NCBI GenBank assembly: GCA_021785655.1
Contig: JAJYET010000005.1
Location: forward strand, 1 to 64,000
DNA from: a bacterium
GTDB lineage: Bacteria > Chloroflexota > Dormibacteria > Aeolococcales > Bog-877
Direction of reading: 5' to 3'
DNA: 64,000 bases
Positions 43,996 through 52,746 of this stretch are shown here, one piece after another. Made by a program: the position numbers and the translations under genes. The notes beneath the pieces were generated by a model. That model did no database searches and was not told the DNA's origin. It was given only the letters and a program-made list of their open reading frames with translations. The stretch's first letter is position 1. Each line of letters opens with the position of its first letter.

Positions 43996-45138
43996 TCAGG
44001 AGGTCGGATTCCCGGGCCGCGTTCGGAGCACCGCATCCAGAGCTTCAGCGGCTGCCTCGTGCATGCCCGAGGTGACGTGGGAGTAGGTGTCGAGCGTGAC
44101 GGCGACCGTGGCGTGGCCCAGCATGTCCGCCGCCACCTTGGGGTGGACCCCCTGCTCCAACAGGAGCGTCGCCGCAGTGTGCCGGAGATCGTGGAATCGG
44201 ACACGGAGAAGGCCCGCTCGCTCCAAGAGCCCCGTGAACTCGATCCGGACATCGTGGGCGTCCACCACGCCGCCCACCCGGGTCGCAAACACGAGGTCGA
44301 GTTCTCTCCACTCGGACCCAGCCCGGAGACGCTCAGCAAGTTGAGCGGTACGGTGCCTACGGAGAGCGTCAACAGCGCTGGCCCCGAGGTGTACCTGGCG
44401 GCGTGAGCGGGCGGTCTTCGGCTCGGCGATCTTCAGTCCCTCCTGCGGGTGCCGCTGGAGTGTCCCCGTGACGGCCACGACAGCACGGTCGAGGTTCACG
44501 TCCCGCCAATGGAGGGCTAGGAGCTCCCCCTGTCGCATTCCGGTCGCAAGGGCGAGCACGTACAGCGCCTCCCGGCGATGGCCCCTGACGGAGCCGAGGA
44601 AGGTGCGCACTTGGGCCGCGTCAAGGACGCGGACTTCCGTGCGGGGTGCCCCTGGCGCGTCCACGAGAGCCGCCGGCGACCGAGTGATAATCCGCCACCG
44701 CTCCGCCTGCCCCAGAGCGCGATGGAGGACCATGTGGACGCACCGAACGCTCCTGGGCGACAGCCCCCGCGTGGCTGCCGCCGCATAGCACCGCTGCAGG
44801 TCCTGGGGGCCGAGTCGCGCCAGCGGCAGGCGGCCCAGCGAGGGCACGAGGTGGAGCCGGACGATTTCTTCATACCGTTGCCACGTCCGCGGACGGAGCG
44901 TCGGCTTGGCGGCCTCCAGCCACTGTCCGAGGAAGGAGTCTGTCCGCAGCCGCATCCCGGCTCCTGATCTGTCCACTCCCTCGGCACGGACCGCTTCCGC
45001 CAGCCTCTGGGCAGCCTCCCCACGGCTCTTCGCGTACCACGTCTGCCGGCGGCCAGTCGGCCAGGTGACGGTAGCCACCCACCGTCCATCTGAAGCGCGC
45101 CGGAAGATCGACCCCTCGCCGTTGCCGCGTCGGCTCAC
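43996..45138 (-). CDS. Tyrosine recombinase (phage-type integrase)
   Basis: The 380-residue protein has an AP2/arm-binding start (RGNGEGSIFRRASDGRWVATVTWPTGRRQTWYAKSRGEA), a SAM-like core-binding domain and the catalytic domain. Catalytic residues are Arg in ATGMRQGELLAL, His-x-x-Arg in HDLRHTAAT, His in LGHATVAVT and Tyr in LDTYSHVT. The GTG at 45138 overlaps the stop of the upstream gene (GTGA) and is preferred to the track's 45225. It would integrate and excise the element at the selC 3' end. Confidence 0.93.
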   Translation of the reverse strand: MSRRGNGEGSIFRRASDGRWVATVTWPTGRRQTWYAKSRGEAAQRLAEAVRAEGVDRSGAGMRLRTDSFLGQWLEAAKPTLRPRTWQRYEEIVRLHLVPSLGRLPLARLGPQDLQRCYAAAATRGLSPRSVRCVHMVLHRALGQAERWRIITRSPAALVDAPGAPRTEVRVLDAAQVRTFLGSVRGHRREALYVLALATGMRQGELLALHWRDVNLDRAVVAVTGTLQRHPQEGLKIAEPKTARSRRQVHLGASAVDALRRHRTAQLAERLRAGSEWRELDLVFATRVGGVVDAHDVRIEFTGLLERAGLLRVRFHDLRHTAATLLLEQGVHPKVAADMLGHATVAVTLDTYSHVTSGMHEAAAEALDAVLRTRPGNPTS

Positions 45139-45641
45139 CTCAGGCCGAGCTGGTGCCCGACGTGCGTCCGGATGTAGATCTGGCGGCCAGCGGGAACCCC
45201 CAACGCGTCCCAACGCTCTTCCCACCCGGCCTGCGAGGGCAGGTCTTGGGTGAGGTGCCAGATGATCCCACGATGGATCAACTCCCTAGTAGACCAGGCT
45301 TCCCCTTGATAGAAGCCGATTAGGCCTCCTGCTCGGGGCCACTGCGTGGTCTCCCACGGGAGCTGGCGCGGAGGTGTCCCCGAGCAGATCCACCGCCAGT
45401 CCGCCCGAGAGCGGACCCGCTCGTACCTCAGCTCGTGGGCCCAGATTCGACCCAGGGCGCGGAGCTCGGCTCTGTGCGGTGAGGGCAGCTGGTGGCTCCA
45501 AACCGACGGGGGCAGGAACCGCACGACGGCCCGCGTCAGCACCGCCATTCGACGCGAACGGGCCGCGCGCCACCACGGATCCGCACTGAAGGGCTCCTCA
45601 GCGCGCAGGGAGCGGCGAGTGCGGTACGGTGTGCCGGTCAT
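45135..45641 (-). CDS. Unknown protein coupled to the integrase
   Basis: From the ATG at 45641 the product is 168 residues, basic and Trp/Arg-rich (RSRADWRWICSGTPPRQLPWETTQWPRAGGLIGFYQGEAW). No known domain, signal or membrane segment is apparent. Its stop overlaps the integrase GTG by four bases, so it is translated together with the integrase and may be an accessory factor such as an excision helper, though it is larger than typical Xis proteins and I see no clear HTH. Confidence 0.5.
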   Translation of the reverse strand: MTGTPYRTRRSLRAEEPFSADPWWRAARSRRMAVLTRAVVRFLPPSVWSHQLPSPHRAELRALGRIWAHELRYERVRSRADWRWICSGTPPRQLPWETTQWPRAGGLIGFYQGEAWSTRELIHRGIIWHLTQDLPSQAGWEERWDALGVPAGRQIYIRTHVGHQLGLR

Positions 45642-45813
45642 GGAGCTGGACCTCTGTGGCCGGGCGGCGGGCCTCCCCGGGGTCGCGCCGCCCCTATTCC
45701 TCACTTTGAGTGTACGCCTACCCGAAGTTAGGTGACCCTCTGTGGCAGCATGTGACATCGCCTGACCGGACCTTGCACTTTCCCGGCCCCAGGCCGAGGG
45801 GTACCTTCATCTC

Positions 45814-46578
45814 GTGCCCTCTCCCGTCCCCGGCGATCCAACCCGCCTCCTGGTCGCCGGCGACACCCACGGCAACCACATGCACTGGAAGCACGCCCTG
45901 CTCCCAGCTGCGCGGGAGCACCGGGTGGACGGCATCGTCCAGCTCGGGGACTTCGGGTACTGGCCGCTGACCGGCGAAGGCCTGAACTACCTCGCCTGGC
46001 TCAGCGCCGAACTCGACGACGACGATCTGAGGACCGTGTTCGTGGACGGGAACCACGAGGACCACAAGGCATTGCGGGATCTCCCAACCCGCCCCGACGG
46101 CTTCGTGGAGGTCACGGACCGCATCCCCTGGGCTCCACGAGGCCACAGGTGGACCTGGCAGGGCGTCCGCTTCCTCGCCCTCGGCGGGGCCTTCTCCATC
46201 GCCCGGCAGTACCGGAAGCTCGACTCCGGCAGGTGGGGATGGTTCAAGGAGGAGGTGATCACGGCCGAGGAAGCCCAGCGGGCCATCGCGGGCGGGCCGG
46301 CCGACGTGCTCCTCGCCCACGACGCTCCGGCCGGGGCGCTGCCCATGGTCGCTGGCGGGCGGTACGACCCCTACACCCTCCAGAGCGCCCGTCACGTTCA
46401 AGAGGCGGCCGCGGCCACGAAGCCGAAGCTCTTGCTCCACGGCCACTGGCACAAGTTCCAGCACGTCCGGCTCTCCGGGCAGGAGACGGAGGTGATCGGG
46501 CTTTCCTACGACGGCGCTCGGAAGAGCTGGCTGGTCCTCAACCTGCCGGGGCTGGAGGTCACGCACGAGCCTGACTGA
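45814..46578 (+). CDS. Calcineurin-like metallophosphoesterase
   Basis: The 254-residue protein has all metallophosphoesterase motifs: GDTHGN, GDFGYW, GNHED, LLAHDAPAG and GHWHKFQHV, which bind two metal ions. The start is GTG 45814, with TACCTT six bases upstream. Similar stand-alone enzymes hydrolyse nucleotides or phosphoproteins; the target is unknown. A related C-terminal fragment occurs again 800 bases downstream, after the coiled-coil gene, showing a past duplication. It probably forms a cargo unit with that gene. Confidence 0.88.
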   Translation: MPSPVPGDPTRLLVAGDTHGNHMHWKHALLPAAREHRVDGIVQLGDFGYWPLTGEGLNYLAWLSAELDDDDLRTVFVDGNHEDHKALRDLPTRPDGFVEVTDRIPWAPRGHRWTWQGVRFLALGGAFSIARQYRKLDSGRWGWFKEEVITAEEAQRAIAGGPADVLLAHDAPAGALPMVAGGRYDPYTLQSARHVQEAAAATKPKLLLHGHWHKFQHVRLSGQETEVIGLSYDGARKSWLVLNLPGLEVTHEPD

Positions 46579-46598
46579 ATTCGGGGTATGCTCTCCCC

Positions 46599-47372
46599 AT
46601 GACCGTCGATCTCGACGCCCTGCTCGCGGCGCTGAAGTCGGACCCAGTGGCGCGGGACGCCATCCGGCGGGAGGTGCTGACCGAGGACCTTCTGGCTCTT
46701 CCCGGCCTGATGGAGAGAATGGCGGTGCGGACCGACGCTCGCTTCGCGGAGCTGGGAGGCGCACTGTCGCAGCTCACCGAGCGGGTGGACCACCTGACCG
46801 AGCGGGTAGACCAGCTTGCGAGCCGAATGGACCACCTGACCGAGCTGGTAGACCAGCTTGCGGGTCAGATGGCCGCGTTGGTGGCTCAAGTGGGGACCCT
46901 GGCCAAAGCACAGCAGCGGATGGGTGGCGAGGTGAGCCGTCTCGTGGGAGCCGAATACGAGGCGTGGGCGCTGCGCACGGCCCGGCCGGTCGCTCGGGCT
47001 CTCGGAGCGCCTCCGGCGCAGGTCCATCCCATCTCGGCGAGCGCGCTGGAGGCACTGCTAACTGCGGCAGAGGATGCTGGCGGGCTTGAACCCGATGCCG
47101 CCGACGATCTGGCCCAGGCGAACGGCATCTTCGTCTGGGAGCCAGGCGAGGCACGGCCCCCCGTCTACGCGGTGGTGGAGGTGTCGGTCACGGCCAAGGG
47201 CGGCGATGTGGACAGGGCCGTCGCTCGGGCCAACCTGCTTGCCAAGACGGGCGTCATCTCTCGGGCCGTGGTCCTCAGCGATGCCGTGGACGACGAAGCC
47301 GCCCCTGGGCTGGAGACCCATCACGTGGGATGGCAACGGGTCGCGCCCAGGCGCTCCATGCCGCTGTTCTGA
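46599..47372 (+). CDS. Coiled-coil PD-(D/E)XK nuclease-like protein
   Basis: The 257-residue protein has an N-terminal helical region, a central coiled coil of tandem heptads (LTERVDHLTERVDQLASRMDHLTELVDQLAGQM, residues ~57-95) and a C-terminal ~140-residue domain. That domain has DDLAQANGIFVWEPGE and VYAVVEVSVTAKGGDVDRAVARANLLAKTG, fitting PD-(D/E)XK folds in which ExK is replaced by ExS. Related proteins are common in thermophiles and Terrabacteria and often sit beside mobile genes. It starts 21 bases after the phosphoesterase gene. Nuclease activity is unproven. Confidence 0.6.
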   Translation: MTVDLDALLAALKSDPVARDAIRREVLTEDLLALPGLMERMAVRTDARFAELGGALSQLTERVDHLTERVDQLASRMDHLTELVDQLAGQMAALVAQVGTLAKAQQRMGGEVSRLVGAEYEAWALRTARPVARALGAPPAQVHPISASALEALLTAAEDAGGLEPDAADDLAQANGIFVWEPGEARPPVYAVVEVSVTAKGGDVDRAVARANLLAKTGVISRAVVLSDAVDDEAAPGLETHHVGWQRVAPRRSMPLF

Positions 47373-47387
47373 CCTCTCCCCTGTCGC

Positions 47388-47522
47388 GACCGCTTCCCCA
47401 CCCTGCCCGGCCAGGAGACCGAGGTGATCGGGCTCTCCTACGAGGGGGCCCGCAAGAGCTGGATGGTGCTCGATCTGCGGGGGAGAAGCGGTGCCGCAGA
47501 TGTGACGGCCCGCCGCTGGTAA
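47388..47522 (+). pseudogene. Duplicated C-terminal fragment of the metallophosphoesterase
   Basis: In frame after the stop of the coiled-coil gene, the DNA encodes LPGQETEVIGLSYEGARKSWMVLDLRG. This nearly matches LSGQETEVIGLSYDGARKSWLVLNLPG at the C-terminus of the upstream phosphoesterase. Only ~45 residues are present and all catalytic motifs are missing. It is absent from the ORF track because it lacks a start. Confidence 0.8.
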
Positions 47523-47587
47523 GGGACTTCAGCCAAAGGTGAAGGCGGTCGCGGGCGCACACCTAGAGAGCGGCGCTATGGTATCGG

Positions 47588-48961
47588 ATGCCAACCCCGC
47601 GCCAGCAGGCGGAGGGCGATAGACTCGCTCGAGTGTGGAGTGTCCGCAAGCTCCTGTCGTCTCTGCCTACGCCGCCGCCAAGTATCCCAAGCTGGCTCGC
47701 GATAGCGCTACTTGCGGGCGCCGCCGCGCCGGCAGTGGCCTTCGGAGTCGGAGGCGTTCCCCACACAGGTCGCGTTGGTCTGGCTGCCGGAGGCCTGTCA
47801 AGTCTGGCTACGGTGGCCACTAAGCTCATGTCCGGCCAGCCGCCCTACACGCCCGGCTTCCACGGCTCTGTTCCCTTCATTTATCCGCCGGGCATGCTCA
47901 TCTTCATACCCGCGCCCTTGTTAGCTGGCCCTGGCCGATATGTCCTGGCCTTTGCTGTAGAGATGCTCATAGTCTTGTTGGTCGGGGTCGCTCTGGTTCG
48001 CGCCTACCACGCCAGCTCCGACCCACGAGCCGACGCGCTCGGATGGTCGCTGCTGGCAGTTCTAGCTGCAGCTGGACCGCTCACCCTATACCGAACCGAT
48101 CCTGTCATCGGACTGCTGCTGGTCGCAGCGGCGATAGCCTGGCGTCGAGGGAGTGTCGGCACCAGCTTCCTACTCGTTCTTGCAGCCGGGTTGATCAAGG
48201 AGTACGCCTGGGTCGAGGTGGTGCCCCTGCTTGGCTGGCAGGTTGGCGCCACGGTCAGGGGTCGTCCCAGCAGTCTTCGACTCGCCAGCGCCACCGTACG
48301 ACCCGTGTTGCTGGCTGGCGTCCCCATCCTGGTGATATTGGCAGCGGTCGAAGTCTGGTCACATGGCGGGCTCGTAGCATCCCAGCTTCACAACCTTGAC
48401 CGCGGAGTCGAGATTGAGAGTTTGCCGGCCGCTGTCGCCATGCTCCTCGCTGGTCTAAGAGGAGTGATCGTAGTCAGAGGTGCACTCGGCTCCATGCAGA
48501 TAGCTGGGTCGGGCCTACATCTTCGCCTCATATCCACCGCCTTCGCTGCGGCTGGCGTGGGTCTACTCGCGCTGATCGCAATTCGGTCGGCTAGGCCGCC
48601 TATTCTTCCCGGTACTGCCTTCTCCTTCGCCATGGGACTGGCCCTGCTGGTCACCCCGGTGCTGTCTCCCCAGTATCTAGACGCACTCACCCCATGCCTG
48701 TGCCTAGCCGCCCTGGAAGCGCGGCCTTCTATCCGCGCGTATTTACTCTGGGGAACGCTGGGCTTGGCACTGCTTACACAGCTCGAGTTCCCGTATCTCT
48801 GGACCTCTGTGCTCAGCCTCTCCGCGCACGGTCTGGTCGCATTGGAGTTGCGCAACCTGGCCCTCGTGGCCATCGTCGCCACGATCGGAACGGTATGGAT
48901 GAGATCGGGAGCGCCAGGTGCCCGAACCGCTGTTCTTCCCACAACTTCCAATTCCCACTGA
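47588..48961 (+). CDS. Polytopic membrane glycosyltransferase-like protein (GT87/DUF2029 type)
   Basis: The 457-residue protein has about ten membrane helices. The first extracytoplasmic loop carries LMSGQPPYTPGFHGSVPFIYPPGM, as in GT-C polyprenol-phosphate mannosyltransferases, and a cytosolic turn reads LTLYRTDPVIGLLLVAAAIAWRRG followed by AAGLIKEYAWVEVVPLLGW. These patterns fit GT87-like enzymes that add mannose or arabinose to lipid carriers. The catalytic acidic residue of the first loop is not obvious. TATGGT lies five bases before the ATG. Confidence 0.65.
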   Translation: MPTPRQQAEGDRLARVWSVRKLLSSLPTPPPSIPSWLAIALLAGAAAPAVAFGVGGVPHTGRVGLAAGGLSSLATVATKLMSGQPPYTPGFHGSVPFIYPPGMLIFIPAPLLAGPGRYVLAFAVEMLIVLLVGVALVRAYHASSDPRADALGWSLLAVLAAAGPLTLYRTDPVIGLLLVAAAIAWRRGSVGTSFLLVLAAGLIKEYAWVEVVPLLGWQVGATVRGRPSSLRLASATVRPVLLAGVPILVILAAVEVWSHGGLVASQLHNLDRGVEIESLPAAVAMLLAGLRGVIVVRGALGSMQIAGSGLHLRLISTAFAAAGVGLLALIAIRSARPPILPGTAFSFAMGLALLVTPVLSPQYLDALTPCLCLAALEARPSIRAYLLWGTLGLALLTQLEFPYLWTSVLSLSAHGLVALELRNLALVAIVATIGTVWMRSGAPGARTAVLPTTSNSH

Positions 48962-49137
48962 ACTCACCTCGCTCCAAGGCCAAAGCACCCAGGTCGATGC
49001 GTCGCCTTCCCCGGAGGACCTCCTGCACTCGGCCAAGACCAAGCTCCGTCGCATCGTCCCCCAAGGCACCATCGAGATCGCGGCTGCGCACCCAAACCGG
49101 TAACCCGCAGCCCCACCAGTAGACGGTAGCTTCAGAC

Positions 49138-49166
49138 TTGACCGCGCTCAGGCAGCGTGGTACCGT
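49138..49166 (+). promoter_or_regulatory. Promoter TTGACC-N17-TACCGT upstream of the DUF1906-like gene
   Basis: TTGACC and TACCGT are separated by 17 bases; the leader to the ATG at 49250 would be about 77 bases. An AGGGAG ribosome site at 49237-49242 lies in a small ACTCC/GGAGT hairpin. The rest of 48,962-49,249 contains no convincing gene. Confidence 0.65.
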
Positions 49167-49249
49167 GCTGGGCGGTCCCGCGGGCACGCCGCTCCCGGGC
49201 CAGTATCGGACCAAGCAGGTAACGCCTGACTCCATCAGGGAGTGTTGGT

Positions 49250-50308
49250 ATGCCCCACAGTAAGCCGAGGCCATTATGGCGTATATTCCAGTACGGCTCC
49301 CACACACGGTCCGGCACGCCGCTCCCGCTTGGTCCGCTCGGCACCCCACACAGATGGCGCCTGTTGGCGGTCGTGGCCACGGCCTTCGTCATACCCTTGG
49401 CCTACGGAGTGTCTGTGGTCCAAGCGGCAGATAGCGCTGGCTACTATTACGGTACTGACAGCAACAGTACCGCCTACCCCTCCGGGTCACCTTACCAGGA
49501 GCCGGGAAACGTTGGTGGGAACTACGGTGGGTATGTTGGTGAGATTGGTACATGGCAACAGACCGCGGGCTGCTCAAACTACACCAACTACTTCAACACC
49601 ACCGACGCGTCAGCGGCCAATAGCAACTACAACTCGGGTATCGGGGTTGGGGTTGGCGGCTATTTCTTTATGGGCGGACCCGGTGCCGATCCGAACTACA
49701 ACGGGACGGCGAGCGAGGCCACGGCCTGGGGTGCAGCGCAGGCCAAGACCGCCGTCAGCAACTGGGATGCCAGATCTGGCTACACGAGCACATCAAATGG
49801 CTACCTACCCTATGAAGTGGTGTGGATGGACATTGAGGGAAGTGCCTCCGCTTCGAACGGATGGGATGGTCGTCTGACCAACTGTGGCGCCTCTGACAGC
49901 GAGACGGGCATGAACTATGTACTCGATCGCGATACTTTCAACGGCTTCTGGAACTACATCGTGAACAACACCGCCCATCTCAAGCCAGGGGCGTACTCAT
50001 CGGGGAGTTTCTGGAACTACACGTTCACCCCGACCGACTCCCCCTGCAGCGACTATCCAACCGAGTGCGAGATCCTCAACACGTGGGAGTGGACCTATGA
50101 GAACGACAGCGGGTCAGTCCTCTATGGACCACAGGGATGGACACAGACCGTACAAGCCACAGGCACCCAGGTGAGTGCCTCCTTCTTCGGAGGCCAGAGC
50201 CGCGGCGGACCCTACAATCTCGGTTGGCAATGGTGTATTCCGTCGGCATGTGGCGGCAGCGACGACTACGATCAGCTCGACCAAAGCAATATGGCGTCTG
50301 GCTGGTGA
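49250..50308 (+). CDS. Secreted DUF1906/GH25-like glycoside-hydrolase-fold protein
   Basis: The 352-residue protein has a long signal region (WRLLAVVATAFVIPLAYGVSVVQA) and a Tyr/Asn/Gly-rich mature part. Segments such as AGYYYGTDSNST, YLPYEVVWMDIEG and HLKPGAYSSGSFWN follow the strand-end pattern of the GH25/DUF1906 barrel, with the D-x-E of the VWMDIEG strand. The C-terminus LGWQWCIPSACGGSDDYDQLDQS matches the family's last strands. It may act on cell-wall glycans. Base composition here is clearly lower in GC than in the surrounding genes. Confidence 0.65.
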   Translation: MPHSKPRPLWRIFQYGSHTRSGTPLPLGPLGTPHRWRLLAVVATAFVIPLAYGVSVVQAADSAGYYYGTDSNSTAYPSGSPYQEPGNVGGNYGGYVGEIGTWQQTAGCSNYTNYFNTTDASAANSNYNSGIGVGVGGYFFMGGPGADPNYNGTASEATAWGAAQAKTAVSNWDARSGYTSTSNGYLPYEVVWMDIEGSASASNGWDGRLTNCGASDSETGMNYVLDRDTFNGFWNYIVNNTAHLKPGAYSSGSFWNYTFTPTDSPCSDYPTECEILNTWEWTYENDSGSVLYGPQGWTQTVQATGTQVSASFFGGQSRGGPYNLGWQWCIPSACGGSDDYDQLDQSNMASGW

Positions 50309-50324
50309 GGTGACTACATTGATC

Positions 50325-51029
50325 ATGAGCAGGTTTCTGCGGACTGCCGGCGGGCTGGTAGTTGTGATAGGGATGTGTATGGCCGCGTGGACCGTCGTTG
50401 GCCTCTCAGCACGTGCCCACAGCCGTGGGCGCATAGGTGGGGTAGTGCAAGTCGCGGCGGCAAGCAGCCCGTCCGCGCCTCCCCAACAATCGCCGACAGC
50501 TGGATCAGGTGGCAGTTCTTCTGCAGTCTGCTCGGGCAGCCAATTGTCGATTCGAGAAGATCCAGGTCCTACGGCCATGGGGTTCGCCTACGAAGTCTTC
50601 GTCTTCACGAACGGCGGTTCATCTGCTTGCACCTTGGTGGGGTACCCGACGGTCACGGAGTCGGGTCCGGCCGCTAATAGCCACTCATCCCTTGCCCCTG
50701 GTGCTTCCTCAGCGATGGGCGCCGCCACTGCGCCCCACTACGCGAGGAATGGGCAGTTCGATCCAGCCTCTATCGTGACACTCGCTGCTGGCGGGACGGC
50801 GTCGTTTTTTATGGACATGCAGCCAGCCATCATGAACGGCGCGTGTTGGGGGCCAAAGGGAGGTACCCCAAGCGACGTGCTCTACGTCACGCCGCCTGGT
50901 TCTGCAATAGCGCTGGCGATCGCTGGGGCTGGTAGCTTTTGTGGTGACCTGGTCCCGCCTGTTTCTCCGGTGTTCCCAGGAGTCGTCTTCACCAATGAGC
51001 AGCCCCCTGTCTCGGCGGTGGGCAATTGA
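50325..51029 (+). CDS. Secreted DUF4232-like protein
   Basis: From the ATG at 50325 the product is 234 residues with an N-terminal hydrophobic segment (GLVVVIGMCMAAWTVVGLSA) and a Ser/Pro-rich linker. A domain of ~140 residues has paired cysteines and the DUF4232-like pattern CSGSQLSI...FVFTNGGSSACTLVGYPTVTE. DUF4232 proteins are secreted beta-sandwich proteins of actinobacteria with no fixed function. It is 17 bases after the GH25-like gene, so co-transcribed; that gene is also secreted. Confidence 0.7.
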   Translation: MSRFLRTAGGLVVVIGMCMAAWTVVGLSARAHSRGRIGGVVQVAAASSPSAPPQQSPTAGSGGSSSAVCSGSQLSIREDPGPTAMGFAYEVFVFTNGGSSACTLVGYPTVTESGPAANSHSSLAPGASSAMGAATAPHYARNGQFDPASIVTLAAGGTASFFMDMQPAIMNGACWGPKGGTPSDVLYVTPPGSAIALAIAGAGSFCGDLVPPVSPVFPGVVFTNEQPPVSAVGN

Positions 51030-51217
51030 AGGGGCGCGCAGAGCGGGGCCACTGAGGTCGATGTGGCCCGGAAGCAGGCGGGTTGGGCGGTCTCCGCAGC
51101 ACTCGGCGGAGGGCAGAGAGGGCAGTTCGATACGACTGAGATGGTGGTGCGTGCTTCGGTGACCTCCTGCCCGGTGATCGACACAGGTAGGGAGCGGAGC
51201 GCACTTCGCGGCGCGTC

Positions 51218-52435
51218 TTGGCAATAGGCGGGCGGCATAGGGCTCCGTGGGCGCCTTGTATCGCCGTCGCATGTCTCGCTCTTGCTGGTTGCGCAAGTGC
51301 TCGGGGACCAAGCCCTGCGGTCAAGCCATCAGTAACAGGGCACTTGGCCTCTGTGAGCACGACTAGGAGTGGCAGTACGGCATGGGCGGTGGGCGCGACG
51401 GCATTGACCAGCGATGCCCTGCCTAGGACTCTGATCCTTAGGGAGAGTGGTGATGCATGGGTGCGAGTGATCAGCCCAGACGTGATGGGCGCGCAGCATA
51501 ACAGATCCGGGGCCGACAACGAACTCACAGGCGTCAGCGCAGTGTCCAAGCAGGACGCTTGGGCAGTCGGGTACTACACACCCTACGCAGAGCGAGCTCC
51601 GAGTACTGAGGGGGAGAGTTGGCCTTTGATCCTGCACTGGAACGGCTCAGTCTGGACGCGGGTGCGGGCCAATGTGTTCACTGCTGGGTGGGTGACGCTG
51701 AGTGCAGTTAGTGCCGACTCCCCCAATGACGTCTGGGTAGTCGGAGCATATCGCGGAGCATATCCTCGTGTATTCCACTGGAACGGTGATGCTTGGCAGT
51801 CCGTATCGTTGCAGGGTGCGCTGGGGGCAGGTGGCTTGTACGGCACGAGCATTTCCGCCGTTCAGGCGCTCGGCCCTGCAAACGAATGGATGGTGGGCTC
51901 GTCAGGAGGAGCGTCGCCGCTCGTATTGCACTCTAGTGGCTCTGCATGGACCTCTGTTCCAGCTCCGAGAAGCGGTGCCGAAGGCGTAGGGAGCTCGCTC
52001 ACCTCGGTGAGCATGACGCAATCAGGTGTCGGGTGGGCCAGCGGTGTCGTAGGGTCAAACACTGGGGTCCTTGACTACTGGAACGGCAAGGCATGGACTT
52101 CTGACAGTGCGTCGGCGGTCTTGGCCTCCGGGTCGCTCAGATCTGTCTCAGTGTTTTCATCCTCGTCATCCTCGGCTCCGGAAGGCTGGGCGGTTGGAGG
52201 GGTCAACAGCCGTGGCGCCGCCGTGCTGGAGCTGACCGGATCGGGTTGGACTGCGGTGGCAACTCCCAGTGTGCGAGGTGGCGATCTGTCCTTGAATGCG
52301 GTCGTGAGCATACCTAATGGTGGGGCGGAGGTCGTTGGTTCGTACGTCAAGTCGGACGCCTCGCCAATCGCACCCAGCCCACTCGTGCTCTCTTGGAAGT
52401 CTGGCAAATGGGAGCAGGAACCCATTGTCGCGTGA
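51218..52435 (+). CDS. Lipoprotein with beta-propeller repeats
   Basis: The 405-residue protein starts at TTG 51218 and has a lipobox ALAGC (Cys ~25). The rest contains about six repeats of ~50 residues, each with a core like LTGVSAVSKQDAWAVGYY, LSAVSADSPNDVWVVGAY, SISAVQALGPANEWMVGS and SLRSVSVF...EGWAVGGV. These W-AVG blades, with HWNGSVWT between them, indicate a beta-propeller facing the outside. It is the last of three exported proteins in the lower-GC block. Likely binds a surface ligand; function unknown. Confidence 0.7.
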   Translation: MAIGGRHRAPWAPCIAVACLALAGCASARGPSPAVKPSVTGHLASVSTTRSGSTAWAVGATALTSDALPRTLILRESGDAWVRVISPDVMGAQHNRSGADNELTGVSAVSKQDAWAVGYYTPYAERAPSTEGESWPLILHWNGSVWTRVRANVFTAGWVTLSAVSADSPNDVWVVGAYRGAYPRVFHWNGDAWQSVSLQGALGAGGLYGTSISAVQALGPANEWMVGSSGGASPLVLHSSGSAWTSVPAPRSGAEGVGSSLTSVSMTQSGVGWASGVVGSNTGVLDYWNGKAWTSDSASAVLASGSLRSVSVFSSSSSSAPEGWAVGGVNSRGAAVLELTGSGWTAVATPSVRGGDLSLNAVVSIPNGGAEVVGSYVKSDASPIAPSPLVLSWKSGKWEQEPIVA

Positions 52436-52578
52436 ACGGGTGCTTGTTGCGATGCGCGGCAACGACAGAATGGGTTGCCCGCGGCCAAGAACGGCGCCGT
52501 GAGGCGCGGCAGCGGAGCGAGGAAGTGGGGAGCCCAGAAGGCTGCGCAGGGGGGACGCTGAGAGCGGGAGGGGTAAGA

Positions 52579-52609
52579 GGCCGGGGGAGGCATTGCCCAC
52601 TCCCCGGCC
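52579..52609. terminator. Strong hairpin between convergent genes
   Basis: GGCCGGGGGAG and CTCCCCGGCC form a ~10-bp GC-rich stem (one extra G) with a ~10-base loop. It lies between the propeller lipoprotein gene and the convergent AAA+ gene and could stop transcription from both sides, although there is no U tract. The rest of the 311-bp gap 52,436-52,746 shows no gene. Confidence 0.6.
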
Positions 52610-52746
52610 TCCGTCAGGAGCCCGTGCCGTACCCCAACGCGTGTGGGGAGCGCCTCCAAGGCTGTGCCGACCTCGAAGGCAGCGTCACTGCAACCCCCAC
52701 ACCCGTGAGGCAGGCTCCGGCCCAGAAGCCTAGCACCCCCCTGCCC

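Noticed and set aside
48918-49103. 61-residue plus-strand ORF starting MPEPLFFPQ
   Set aside because: It overlaps the end of the membrane protein gene, and I can support neither a start nor a family.
49229-49250. Regulatory hairpin hiding the ribosome site of the DUF1906-like gene
   Set aside because: The stem is only five base pairs; it was noted in the promoter entry but is too weak to call a regulator.
48813-49349. Minus-strand 178-residue ORF after the GT87-like gene
   Set aside because: It overlaps the GT87-like gene end and the promoter of the DUF1906-like gene; no domain or ribosome site supports it.
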